Shown: piece by piece, positions 33,810 to 45,154 of the stretch
Layout of the letters: every line of letters starts with the position of its first letter
Numbering within the stretch: the stretch's first letter is position 1
From: Volvariella volvacea V23
Lineage: Eukaryota; Basidiomycota; Agaricomycetes; Agaricales; Pluteaceae
DNA: 64,000 nt
Assembly (NCBI GenBank): GCA_000349905.1
Contig: KB722739.1
Coordinates: forward strand, 2,112,138 to 2,176,137
Direction of reading: 5' to 3'
Program-made: the position numbers and the translations under genes
The notes under the pieces: generated by a model
Seen by the model: only the letters and a program-made list of their open reading frames with translations
What the model was told of the DNA's origin: nothing
Database searches by the model: none

Positions 33810-35434
33810 ATGTATATTCCCACCTCTACTTTGCCTATACTCGAGAGCCTCCGAGATTCCAGTGGCCAGACCGCTTTTAATGCGACAACTCCGGCGGAGA
33901 TTAGCTCTGCGCCCATCCCATCAGTATTGACGGGCTCCATGATGCCAGCTTTGAATAGTATAGGCTCTTCGCTAGCCACGGTTGGGAGTGCATCTGGGAG
34001 CGTGCCTTCAATTTCATCTTTCATCGGTAAGTTCTTCTACGGCCTTTTCGGCTTGTCTGGCGTTGATGCCTTTTCTTTTAATGAGCAGAATCAACGCTAG
34101 CACGTGTAACATCCCTATGTCATCAGCTGTTGCCTGAGGTCCTGCCCTTCCTTAGTGAGTAGCTCGAGTTATCATCATCATTCAATGCTTAGTTGCCTCT
34201 TGAACAGAGGACCTTGCGTACAGGGGCTTCGTCCACCAGCCCAAATGGACAATCGACTTCTACTGTTACTCTGACTCACTAAGTAAGCGCTCCAACCTCT
34301 TCACATGCGCCCCAACCTCACCAACCCTCTAACCAGTTCGGGACCATCCTCATATGACCCTCGTCATAGCCTGGTCCATCTTTTTCGGCCCTATCGTCCT
34401 GATGTTTCCCCTCCAAATTGCCTACGAGGTGTCCCTGCAAATCTTATATCATCTAGTTCACGCCCTCCACGGATGGATTCCAGGTAAGCGACCTACCTGA
34501 TTCAGCCTCCATGTTTGGCTCCGAGGACATGCTCGCTACCCTGACGGGGTCATACCGATACACACGAATCCGCATCATTCCCTTTTGATCCCAATTTCAT
34601 CCTACGCGCATAGACGCCCACTGACAACCAAACCCTCTCATAGCCTTCCTCGTCCCCTCCGACTCTCCAGATGCCCGTCTCCCAGACGACATAGACTCCC
34701 CTCCCCTGCCCCTCTCTCCCCAATCAAGCACCTCCTCCCTCTCCGTCCACTCACCTCCACCCCCCCGCGGCCGCACCCCCCGACGGCGCCCAGACACCCT
34801 CCACTCCCCGCGTCAATCCCTCTTCCTCCCGTCCTCGCCCCTTCCTCCGGGTTCAGGCCCCCGCCCCCGTCCCCGCCCAGCAGCCCCCGCACCCCCCGAC
34901 CTCGGCCTCTTCCTCCTCCCCCCTCCGCGCCCGTTCTCCTTCTACCAAGGCCAGTTCCTGGGCTCAGTCAGCGCCTCCCCCTCCCCCTCTCCAGGCCGCT
35001 CGCCCGCCCGTTCTCCAGCGCCAGCTACTCCAAGACCCCTACCCCCTCTCCCGCACACAGAACACGACAACGAAAACGACAACGACACCGACGAACATGA
35101 CAACGACCAGCCCCCTCGCAGGCCCTCACAACCCCTCTTCGTCCGGTGCGACTCCCTCACGGCCTACGCCCACCTCCAGATCCGCTTCTTCCCCCTCTAC
35201 CACGGCGTGATGACCAAGGTCGGCGAGCTCTCGACCAAAATGAACGAGTGGACGGCGACATATAGGATGCTCTTAGCCGTGAAGGTGATCAGCGCTTGTG
35301 TTGGCGTGTGGGCTTTGTATCTCGCTTGGATTCCGATCTGGCAGGACGAGACGGTGCAGAGGTGGTGGGACGCAATCGATTGGGGGACGTTGTGGGTCGC
35401 GGCGGTGTGGGCGTGGCAGCTCTTTGCGGAATGA
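33810..35434 (+). CDS. multi-pass membrane protein with a proline-rich cytosolic loop
   Basis: Exons 33810-34026, 34089-34154, 34208-34282, 34337-34483 and 34644-35434 join in frame to 431 residues. After a Ser/Thr-rich N-terminus comes a hydrophobic region (LVIAWSIFFGPIVLMFPLQI). A loop of about 150 residues is dominated by Pro, Arg and Ser and ends in a run of alternating Asp, Asn and His. An ordered segment (FVRCDSLTAYAHLQIRFFPL) precedes two closing helices, LLAVKVISACVGVWALYLAW and WGTLWVAAVWAWQLFAE. The well-formed ends around a biased loop argue for a real gene. The loop DNA is very GC-rich. Family and function are unknown. Confidence 0.72.
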
Positions 35435-35725
35435 ATGTGGTTGGGTGCATTGGCGGTGCCTCTGTTGATTTTTTTTGTAATGTATGTCAGGACTGGGTTT
35501 TCGGTTCTGTTATGTAGGGCCCCTGTTTTGTACTAAAATCTGGATTGTAAAGCAAAATGATATGAGATTCTGAATATAGTTCAAGCTCGACCACGTTTGA
35601 AATTATCTTGCATTCAACTACGATGTAATACAGCATGCTAGCCACAAAGCACCAAACGAACAAAAGAAAGAACCACAAAAGAGGCAGCAGGGCAATAACA
35701 CAAGAATGGTGCGCACACGGAAACA

Positions 35726-37467
35726 CTAGGAAGAAGTAGAGCCACTTCCCTCCACAATAGCCCTAGCCCAATTCGCATCCTGCGCAATCCTCCCAGCAAA
35801 CACATCCCCAACCAACTCCTTCAACTTGGCCGATACAGCCGCCTCCTCAGGTTTCGAGTTATCCAACGAATCGTGCATGTCAGATGCAGGCTGAAGCAAT
35901 CTCAAAGCGTCCTAGTACCACCACAAATCGGATCAGCGATGTGACAGATAAAAGGTGTGAGACCTACCAGAGTAGAGTTGACCAAACGCGTATCTTCTTC
36001 GTCCATTTCTCTACACTCGCTACCGACGACCTTTGCTCCACCGCTCTCTACCAAACCTTTTCGCACAGCTTCTTTGCCTACGCCCACCAGTCCGCGGATA
36101 GCGCCTTCTCGCGTTCCCTTGCTCTTCCCTGGTGATATCAGAGCGAGGAGGAGCGTTTTCATGATCCGTGGCGAGAGAGATGGATACGTTGTTGAATGCT
36201 GAGTCAAGAGGCGAGACAGGGTTTGAGCCGAAGCCGTGCGGATTTGCGTCGACTGAGATTGCGGAAGGCTGGAGTGGAGGAGCATTGATAGAATCGGTGG
36301 CAGGATTTGGTGGAGCTATAGAAACAAATTAGCACGTAGGTAACGAGCTCAACTGAATGCAAAAGTGACGCACGTAAGGTTCCACGAACAAGGTCGTGTT
36401 GTCCAGGATGGCACCGATAACATCTACCAAAACCTCCAACACCTTCCCATCTTGTTCGCTCTGCGTACCCTCCTTTAGTGCAGAAACAACTCCATCGGCA
36501 ACCCATCGTATGATGTAAGGCAACAATGCCTGCAACCCAGCATCGTTTCTCAGACTGGCCAGCGCCGCCGTCCTCTTCGCAAAGTCCGAAGTCGGGGGCA
36601 ACAACGACGACGTCAGGCGCGTATAATACAGCTGCAACTCCCTCGACAACACCTGTTTCACCAGCTGCTGTTGTTGGTGATGCGATTGCTGCTCCTGCTG
36701 CTGCTTCCTCAGCACCCCATTCAGCTGGACGCCCACAGGACCCTTTCCGTTCACCAGCGCTCCAGCCGTTCCATTCACACCCGTATTCGCCATCGCGTTC
36801 AACACTCCTCCAGAATCCGGTAAATCTGTGTCCTTTGGTATAGCCGGAGGGTTTTCCGGTATCAAAGGCTGCACGCCCTCAACGGCCAGCCAATGCGCTG
36901 TCCAATTGACGCCCTTGGGTAAAGCAATCTTTTCCTCTCTGAAAACGCGATCAAAGTCTATTTCTTCGTCTTCAACAAAGTAGACTGATCCTGCGGACGC
37001 CATTTGGGGGAAGGGCAGGGCGCGGCGGAAGGCAGGGGGGTTGTGGGCAGTGTGGCCGTATAGTGGTTCGATGTTGAGGACGCGGAGGGCCTGGTCGATG
37101 TCGGATGTGGTCATAGTTGTTCTTCGGCCATGGCGCATGAACTTTGCTGCTTCCTAGTGAGGGATAAGTTTGAGACCTCAAAGCCGAACACTGCAGGTGA
37201 AGAGTCGACGCACCTCGATGACTTGGTGTATCCGATACTCGACGTCACTTGCAAGGGCGTTGGCGACGGTGTCCGATATGGTAACGTTCAGTGTTTCAGC
37301 AACATCCTGTCTTGATGAGAATTAGCTCCATGTGGTTTCAGGTGATGGCGTTTCACAATGTCGATTGCATGTTTTTAATATGAAAACAGAGTACTTACGC
37401 GAACTGAATCAGCTTTGTAGACGCCAGTTGGCTGGGGTTGACCGGATCGCGCTTTTGGCTTGCTCAT
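35726..37467 (-). CDS. TAF6: TFIID/SAGA subunit TAF6
   Basis: Five exons (37399-37467, 37214-37306, 36374-37153, 35968-36315, 35726-35911) join in frame to 491 residues, close to yeast Taf6 in length. TAF6 is a histone-fold subunit that pairs with TAF9 in TFIID and SAGA. The histone fold lies at about 18-90: YKADSVRDVAETLNVTISDT, YRIHQVIEEAAKFMRHGRRT and DIDQALRVLNIEPLYGH. A linker (FFRRALP-type, VYFVEDEEIDFDRVF) leads to the HEAT-repeat domain, with LSRELQLYYTRLTSSLL, LLPYIIRWVADGV and VEPYLHQILPPILSMLLHSS. A Gln/His-rich insertion (KQQQEQQSHHQQQQLVKQ) sits between them. The gene is on the opposite strand to, and converges with, the preceding membrane protein gene. Confidence 0.95.
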
Positions 37468-38213
37468 AGGATCGCAACGAGAACGTGGTGGACGAGGAGG
37501 AGAGGATCATTGTTTGTTGTTGTTGTCCGGCCAATGACATTCGGCAAATACTGCCTTCAACTTGCTTGAACTTGCTCCTCGCATGGATTGAATTTCTGGA
37601 GATTTGCGTACGCTTCGACCCCGCTGTTTACTACTTCAATGAACCTTTACGACTTCACCAAAAGGGCTCAGTTCCCTGGTATGGTCAAGGGTCAACATCA
37701 CTATAGGTTTAAGGCCTTGCCATTCGGTGATTAAGGACTCACACAGCCCCGCTGTTTTTACATGTGTCTTTGTGCGCGCATTGCACTAGTGCTCACGAAG
37801 ATATAATAGGAAAGCCTTGTTGAGTGGATCCGAGTCATCAAACCAAAGCAGCACATCTGGACTGCACAGCACAGGTTTCATGATCAGTGCCCTAACTGCT
37901 CTCCTGCAACTATAGGCTTACAGGGCCTTTCTAACCATCAAGGGCTCGCCATCACTTTGTGCGCACTTACACGCTCACTCCTTCCCGTTATTTGGTTTCT
38001 GAGTCTGCTTTGCTAGGTGTCTGTAACGCACAACCCCGTCCTCTCGCCTCTGGACACGCGGATCACTCGTGCTCGCTTGCTACGCAGTGTTCTGCAAGGC
38101 ATAGAAATGCCGAGAGATAGTGTCGCCGATGTCATATAAGCCTTATCCTCCATTATTCCCCCGTCTTCTCGTATCTCTGGCCTGTGGGCGGACTCTCGTC
38201 CGCTCGTCGAGTC
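37468..38213. other. intergenic region between TAF6 and the NACHT gene
   Basis: The two genes are divergent, so both promoters should be here. CATATAAG at 38133-38140, about 75 bases before the NACHT gene start, is a likely TATA element. GACACGCGGATCACTCG at 38053 resembles, in reverse orientation, the block upstream of the DUF6535 copies. No gene is seen. Confidence 0.5.
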
Positions 38214-40361
38214 ATGGCAGATAGGCCCCCTACCAATATTAACTTATTCAATCACTCAAAGACAAATTTAGAAGGTCCTACTAGTGCTATTCAAACTATA
38301 TTCGGTGACCGGAATCGTATTGTCAACGTAGATCTCCGAGTTCCTGGTATGTACACAAGTATCGGGCTTACTGGTTAACGGTCTGATACCTCCCTCAGGT
38401 ACCTTTACACCTTCCGAAATAGGGGGAGTGATCAATCGTGTTACTGTGCTTGGGCATTCAGAAACACTTGGTTCATCTTCATCTGTTATTTATCCAAGGC
38501 TACTACCTGACGCTCATGTTGTCAGCACAACACCCTGGTGCCAAGGTTGTTACCAGTAACAATCTTGATTTCATAAACAGTGCAGATAAACGTGAACACT
38601 TCAACAACCGTGAGTATCTTTCATCAGACAAAATTTCATGGACTTATGGCCGTCCAGCAGTCCCAATGTCGCGTAACATGACCACGAGTGCTGAAACCCC
38701 TAGGTCATCTGATCGAACTCCAGGTTGGTATATTTTTGATATTCGCAGAGTGCATGCAATATGGTTCACCCTTTGTGGTAGTCTCGCAGAACTCGCGATT
38801 TCAACTTATAACCTATACATCACCCAAGTATCAGTACTCCGACAGTAGCTTGGGTCCTTACTGCAATGTGGGGACCCGAGAGGATGACTTGGACATTATT
38901 GAGGGTTGGCGGGACGCCCAGAACCAACCAAATCCAGTTCTCAATCTCGTTGGCGCAGTCGGGACAGGGAAAACTTCACTGTGTCGCACTGTCACAAGAT
39001 CCTTGATAGGACGCAAGGAAGGCGACCAGCCATTATTGGCAGGTAACTTCTTCTTTCGCCAGGTTTACGAAAGCGACAGTAACCCAGGTGACACAATTGC
39101 GACCATGATGATTTCACTCGCTCATTCTCTCTCACTAATCCTTCCGGAGTATGGAGAGAATGTGGAAAGAGTGCTTGAAGAAACTAATGACGCCATGAAC
39201 GACCCAGCCACGCTGTGGTATATTTTAATGGGGAACGCCCTACAAACCGCCATTGCGCGTTCAGGATGGACACACCGCTCACTGTTTGTGATAGATGGTC
39301 TAGACAAATGCAAGCCGGCTGACATTGGAGTGTTCTTCCAATTATTGGAAGAATTCGTCCAATCTTGCGACTACATCTTATGGCTACTTTCTTATCGTTC
39401 GGTTTCATACGTTTATGGAGTAGTGTTCAACTACATGCGCATCCTTCATATCCATTATCTGGAAGACAACCCATACGCTGAGCGCGGTATCCAGCTCTAC
39501 ATCGAGCACGCGCTGGACCCAACCATCAAACGACTCCAAGATACTCATCGTGACACGCAATCCCTTCTCGGTATCAAAAAGCGACTAGAAGATACAGCGA
39601 ACGGACAGTTCCAGTATGTTGCCCTTGGTGTTGCATATGTGACCAATCCCCTTGGCGAACCGTCCAGGCAAGCATCGCAACTTTTGTTACCAGCAACGGA
39701 GGCAGACGCGTTTCGGATACTCGACAAGACGTATCACGGCATCCTACACGCGGCGTTTCATTCCCCCACCCTTCATCCACGAATTTTGCAGCAGTTGCTT
39801 TTTTTCCTCATTCGTATTGACCAATCAGCAACTAGTGGCGATATCGCTCTCTTCTGGAGCGTGTCCATTGATCAGCTGGTCGCGGCAGTGCGCTCACTTT
39901 TGGCTGTCCTTCGGACAGTACCAAGGTCGATTGAGAGCCCCAATTCGGTGCTTTCATTTCTTAGCTCATTCATTCACTTTGTCCTATCCCCAGATCGTGG
40001 TCAAAAGTACCTCACCAGCCAAATTACGGGTTACAGGCGTCCTTTCTTGGTATATGATGCATGCGTAATTAGCCTGGGGTTGACAAAGAACCAGAACATC
40101 GACGAACTTGGTCATCGGTCCCCTGCACTATGCTTAGCTTGGATGGCCCTAGCCCCCGACGTTGAGAAGGAAAAGGAGAGCGAGATTGCGCGCATTTTAC
40201 TCTGCATGGACTTTGAGAGGTGGTTGCGGTGCTTGCCGCTTCAGGATTGGCGGCCAAGGTTCCCCAGGGTTGATCACGCGTTCTGGACGACGTATGATGC
40301 CTTCCGGTTGTGGTTGCAGCGAGACGGACGCCATGTAGGCTTGAATAATATCTTCAAGTAA
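38214..40361 (+). CDS. NACHT-type P-loop NTPase (fungal NLR-like)
   Basis: The start at 38214 encodes an N-terminal segment with NINLFNHSKTNLEGPTSAIQ; the first exon is 38214-38346 and a second starts at 38399. Boundaries between 38480 and 38830 are uncertain because several donor and acceptor pairs fit. The large last exon to 40361 contains the NTPase: LGPYCNVGTREDDLDIIEGW, Walker A GAVGTGKTSL (about 38948-38980), FFFRQ, and Walker B LFVIDGLDKC (about 39283-39312). This order is that of fungal NACHT proteins, which act in heterokaryon incompatibility and sensing of other organisms. No ankyrin, WD40 or TPR repeats follow; the C-terminal 350 residues are helical-looking and unrecognised. It may be a truncated NLR or a repeat-less class. 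Confidence 0.8.
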
Positions 40362-40486
40362 AAGCACTTAAAAACGCCTATTATATGGTAATTCTAATCC
40401 TTTGGAGCGATTCAGAATTCTGGAAATAAAAAAATATGTCACTAATAGGCACTAAACAGTTATATGACGTTTTGATATTTCCATCA

Positions 40487-42485
40487 TCAATCACTCCTTG
40501 GGCTTTCCCTAATTCCAAGCTGGGAGGTGTGCAGCCTGGTGACAAGCGGAGTTGTCAAAAAGGTAAGTACCAAAGCTTCCAGGACAAACATGGAGAACAC
40601 GCGCTGAAATCTGGATGAGAATAAGCTTTCGGTTTCACAGTATATTGCCTTACTTGAGAAAGTATGCCAGCATCTAAGCCCACGTTTAGCACTATCAATT
40701 CGACCAGACCTTTACAACTCATTAATGCCCCGATTGTTCCGGAGTCCCTCCACGAGAATCCTCCAATATAGCGCGCAGCCAGCGCACACCCACCAAATTT
40801 TCCGGCAAAGGCGAGGACGATAATGACCCCAATATAAAACCATGTTATATCTGCGATACAGTCAGAATCACTCATCATGATTCGACTACTGAACTTACAA
40901 CTATCCAGCAGACCAAGGTCGGTAGATAACCCTGACAATGTGAAGTACTGCAAGTCAACTCGAAGTTTCAGCGCGGTCTTCTCAAAATAGATCGATGAAC
41001 GCCAAGAATCATAGCCAAAATTTGACGGGCATAATCACGAACGCGAGGACTCTTGAGGTTCAAAGAGCGAAAATGAAATGGGTCAGCGAAACTGTACGAC
41101 ATACCAGGGGTAGGAACACTATCGCGACGACATCCTCCATCTTCATGATGAGCGACTGCCGGAACGATTTTTCGGTTGGCGCGATAAGGCCAGCTAGAAA
41201 TGCACCTATACAGCAGAATTACTACGTCTACTGTCCTGAGAGAGAATGGGTTTTGACGAACCGAATATCGCATGAATACCGATCATATCAGTGACGAGGG
41301 CAGATGTGAATAGTATAAAGATGGTGGCTGTCATAAGAGAGCCCGAACATCCGTGCTTCGCTGAGAAGGTAAGCCCATCGAGGTAAGCTACTTCGTAGAA
41401 GGGGGCTGACCTGCGTCCTTTCTCACGGAAAGCACCACAAGGGCCTTACGAATGGGGTAGAACATGAAGAAGGCCCATAAAAGCGTAAGTAGAAGTGTCC
41501 AGATTGATTCGTAGGGCGTCCCCGCTTGAGCGATGCTAACACAGGCAGCCAGTAATACCCACCCGACTAAAACATTTATGGTGAGCGATCGTTCCCTTGG
41601 AGGCTTTATAGACAAACCGATATCCGTTGCAATTCCGGCTGAGAGTACTACCGTCCCAACTGCTGTGTCGAGCATCTTCAGCTCCCCTAAAATTCTACAC
41701 AGCACCGGAAACGCGGTAATGCTAAATGCAACTCCAATAAAGACCAGAAAGTTCAGCATTCTTGCATCGAGGTAACCCTGGCTTGTTCCGAGAAGCTCAC
41801 GTGGGGGAAATTCCGATTCGATGAAGGTGTGGAACAGTGGAAACGCAAGCAGAGTTCCGAGCACGAACGGAATTACCATGCCGCAGATGGCAATTGAAAT
41901 TGAGCGCCGGGCATTGCACTTGAGGATAGCCCAGTCGACCTCGAGACCAATGATAAAGAGGAAAAGGCAAAGGCCGATATTTGCTATGAGTGAAAGGTAG
42001 CTCTTCGAATTCTCGGGAAATATCTGTTGCAAAATTCCAGGTATACGACCGAGAATAGTCGGTCCTATTGGTCATCGATCATCAGCGAGGCGATAGATAA
42101 TAATAGCGGCATCGGACACACCGAGGATGATTCCTGTCATGATTTCGGAGATCACTTTCGGTTGTCCCAATCTCCTGATTCCAGCATGCAGTATGTTGGT
42201 CGTTAAAATGATGATGCCTGGGTGATGTGATAGGGTGAAGCCGCCGTGAGTTGCAAGTCGTTTAAGACACGTAAGACGAGATACCGAGCTGGAGGATCCA
42301 TTGACGCAAAGGGTGGTACCCCTTCCTTAAGTCCTCACATGGCTGCGCTGGGACGAAGAGACCTCCGTCGTCCCACTGTCTGTTCATCGGCTGCGTATTA
42401 AAAAATGATATTGCGTTAGCGGATGACTTATTTACCCTAACGTCTCTGCCGAAAAACATACCTGCTGACTATACATTGTGATCAT
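40487..42485 (-). CDS. KHA1: Kha1-type K+/H+ antiporter lacking the cytosolic tail
   Basis: Nine exons (42462-42485, 42285-42390, 42122-42217, 41411-42064, 41262-41360, 41105-41205, 40899-40947, 40654-40850, 40487-40603) join in frame to 480 residues. The family (CPA2) exchanges K+ or Na+ for H+, in yeast at the Golgi. Visible landmarks are QPKVISEIMTGIILGPTILG, LFLFIIGLEVDWAILKCNAR, FSITAFPVLCRILGELKML, ALVTDMIGIHAIFGAFLAGL, YFTLSGLSTDLGLLDSYITW and SCKGLVELIVLNVGLDAGIL. The membrane domain is therefore complete. Related fungal proteins run to roughly 800-900 residues with a large soluble tail; here the frame stops at 40487, about 20 residues after the last helix. Confidence 0.86.
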
Positions 42486-43241
42486 CGTGGGCAGGGAGAA
42501 CTATTCCCTGGTTCCCCCGGTGCGTCATCCCTCTGCTTGCGTCTGTTAATTTCAGGTGGGGATGACCCAGCAAGAAGCACTACAACTCCTATCGTAAGAA
42601 CAACCAAAAGCTTCGAAACTGGGTTCTATTACCCTTCCCTACGTAAAGAGTACCGAGCTTACAAGCCTGGTCGAATGGAGCGCTTTTGATCGAGGTTTGA
42701 ATTCGTTTGAACCTTATCCGAATTTCACTGAATTTTCAGAAAAGGAAAGCAGGGTCGTGTTAGGAGTGGGTCGCATGTCTGCACGGCCATGCTCACAGGC
42801 ATAGGTGGTCCGCGGACTGTATATACGAGCCTAGGTTGTATCCTGAGCGGCAGAATTACCTTAGTTGCCGAGAACGCGTGTATAGTCGGAAGAAGCATTC
42901 TCAACTACATTTGGCAAGCTCGTTGTCGAAATCAATACACTAGAAGATTAGCTGATGACCCTCTGCACATCTACTTATAGAGAACCATTAAGGAAACAGT
43001 ATACACACCACTCCTTTCCAACTTAGCAAGTCCGTGTACTAAATTCAAGCAATTGAGCACGGTTATATTAAAAGGCCGTCCCAAATCAAAACTAGTATAG
43101 ATGATAGTGGTCAAAATAAGTATATTTCCGTGATTCATGGAGACTTAGATAAACACCAACATAATATTGCCGACGGGAGTTCCATAAATAAGTTAGTCCC
43201 CCCCACCTCCCCCCACCGGGTCTTGTAGGCTGGGGGATGTA
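42486..43241. other. intergenic region upstream of the antiporter
   Basis: Likely promoter of the antiporter plus the 3' end of the methyltransferase gene. I see no further gene or repeat. Confidence 0.5.
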
Positions 43242-44014
43242 TCAATAAACCCACGGGATCAGTTTCCAAGGAACCTCCTTCGTCCAATCCGTCCAATCCT
43301 GACCGAACCTTTCCTTCAGCATAAGATCTTCGTTCTCCACTCGGAGGACGAGGCTGACGACGACCGCCAAAGCTACACCGATCCAAAAGATCGCAAGCGC
43401 CTTGCCGACCACCCAGTCCAATGCCCCGCATTCCCTGACCCAAGATCCATCTGAAGCGTGATTCAGATATGCGCCGAGCACGCTCATAATTAGTCCTGTG
43501 TAGCTCGGATGGCGGACGAAGCTGTAGGGCCCGGAGACGACTAATTTGTGGTCCTTTTGGAGGGAGAGCTCAAAGGTAAAGTATCTCCCCAGAGTGCGAT
43601 ACGCGCTAACGCGGATGAAGGTGCCCCAGAGAGTGAGGATAGTGCCGAAGAAAGATAAGGGAGAAATTCTGATATGATCAGGAGATGCCCCATTGAGGAT
43701 TGCGAGAGAGAGTATAAAGTTGGAGATGAGATTGTTCGGCCTTTGCCCTGCGAGGATGATGATGACTTCAATCAGACAGATCATCCAGTATGTGGTCTAG
43801 ATAGAGTCGTTAGCGGACGTGGAAAATCGGGGAATGCAGCGGCTGGTTGTCGTACCCTGAGGAGGATGCATGGCAGTCCAAGCGTGCGAAGAAACCTCTC
43901 CCTCCAATTCGGGATGATATGCTCGGAGACGGGCCGTGGCGGGTTTGGAGGTGTAGCGTTAATCCTCATATTGACCGCATCGAAGCATATGAGGGGAATT
44001 TTGAGGAGCGACAT
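43242..44014 (-). CDS. ICMT-family isoprenylcysteine carboxyl methyltransferase-like protein
   Basis: Exons 43856-44014 and 43242-43796 encode 237 residues. The family methylates membrane-bound substrates using S-adenosylmethionine; true ICMT (yeast Ste14) acts on prenylated CaaX proteins in the ER. The hydrophobic N-terminus (MSLLKIPLICFDAVNMRINA) and a helix MICLIEVIIILAG are followed by RVSAYRTLGRYFTFELSLQK, the signature GPYSFVRHPSYTGLIMSVLG, and a C-terminal helix pair ending in RVENEDLMLKERFGQDW. These are the hallmark ICMT positions, including RHP and the late Glu and Arg. Basidiomycetes often carry several such paralogues, so the exact substrate is unclear. Confidence 0.86.
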
Positions 44015-45154
44015 GAAGTCAGTAAGCTTAAAGGATGAGAGTGGCTCAGTGAGAACGATGTGAACGACTCGGTGGAGCTTGAGAGGCTTCCCAGCTCCTC
44101 ATTTTATCCAACTGCGTAAGGCTGCTCCATCGTGAGCCAATGTTTCTTTATATCAGAGTTTTTTCGTCAGCGAAGGCTCGACCAGCCGCCTGGTCAGGTA
44201 CAATGAGACAACGTTGGCGAGATCAGCAGCACCCTCCATGCAACTAAACAGATTAGGGGGCATGGGCAGAACGCATTACCGACCCACCAATCGGTCAGAG
44301 CCTGAGATCACTGGCACACGAGCTCGCGCGGCAATTTGCCCATCCCAAGGGGGAATTGGCTTTGCAAAACGGGGTCATCCTGACTGGAGAAATACGCCAT
44401 TTGCATCCGAAACCCATCCTCCTCGTGGTTCTCTAGGGATTTGCCTATCGCGAACCCCCCTTGCAAGTGCTAAAATGGGCCAATGTTCCGGGAAATGAGA
44501 AGGCCAAGTCCTCGCAACGGCATTTTATGCTGGACCAGGGTTGCACCGGAGTCGTTGAAACCATGCCTGAGAACGGCGTTTGCGAGTTGAGACATGTATA
44601 CAACACTTCAATTTATCAATGAACCCCTTCCGTTGGCAATGCACGTTTGAGCGTGGCTTGAACTGAATAGCGGAGTTGAAAAGCCGCTCCGCATTACGGT
44701 TGCATCGCTATCCCTATAAAGAAAGGATGGGATAGCCTTTACTTCTGACTGCGTCAATCATGTCAATCGATCATGATGCCAACAGAATTGGATTACCTAC
44801 ATTGTACACTATCGGTGAAAAGCCGTCTCCTAAAAGTCAGTGGTACCCCATGTTTTGGCAGCTTTGTCACAGGCCATTAACTCATCGTATCCCCGCTTTG
44901 GATGTACATATGCTCGCAGCTTGCAAAGGCAATCAGCTGCGCGTGAGATAAAGGGGTGCCTGCGGATGCAAGCCAACTGCCGCACATGAAACTAGATCAA
45001 ACGATCAGTGCAGGGTTCCAACATGCGTGCTTCGTTGAGAAACTAGGATCAATTGTGGAAGGATCCGTAGATTACACACACATCTCGTTCCAACACTGGC
45101 ACACACAAAGCAACTCGAGCTAGATGGCACGTGGGATTACGCTCATTAGATACG
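44015..45154. other. 1.1 kb without a recognisable gene
   Basis: The stretch lies upstream of the methyltransferase gene and downstream of the MFS gene. The frame 44214-44498 (plus) has no domain. Nothing else is supported. Confidence 0.5.
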
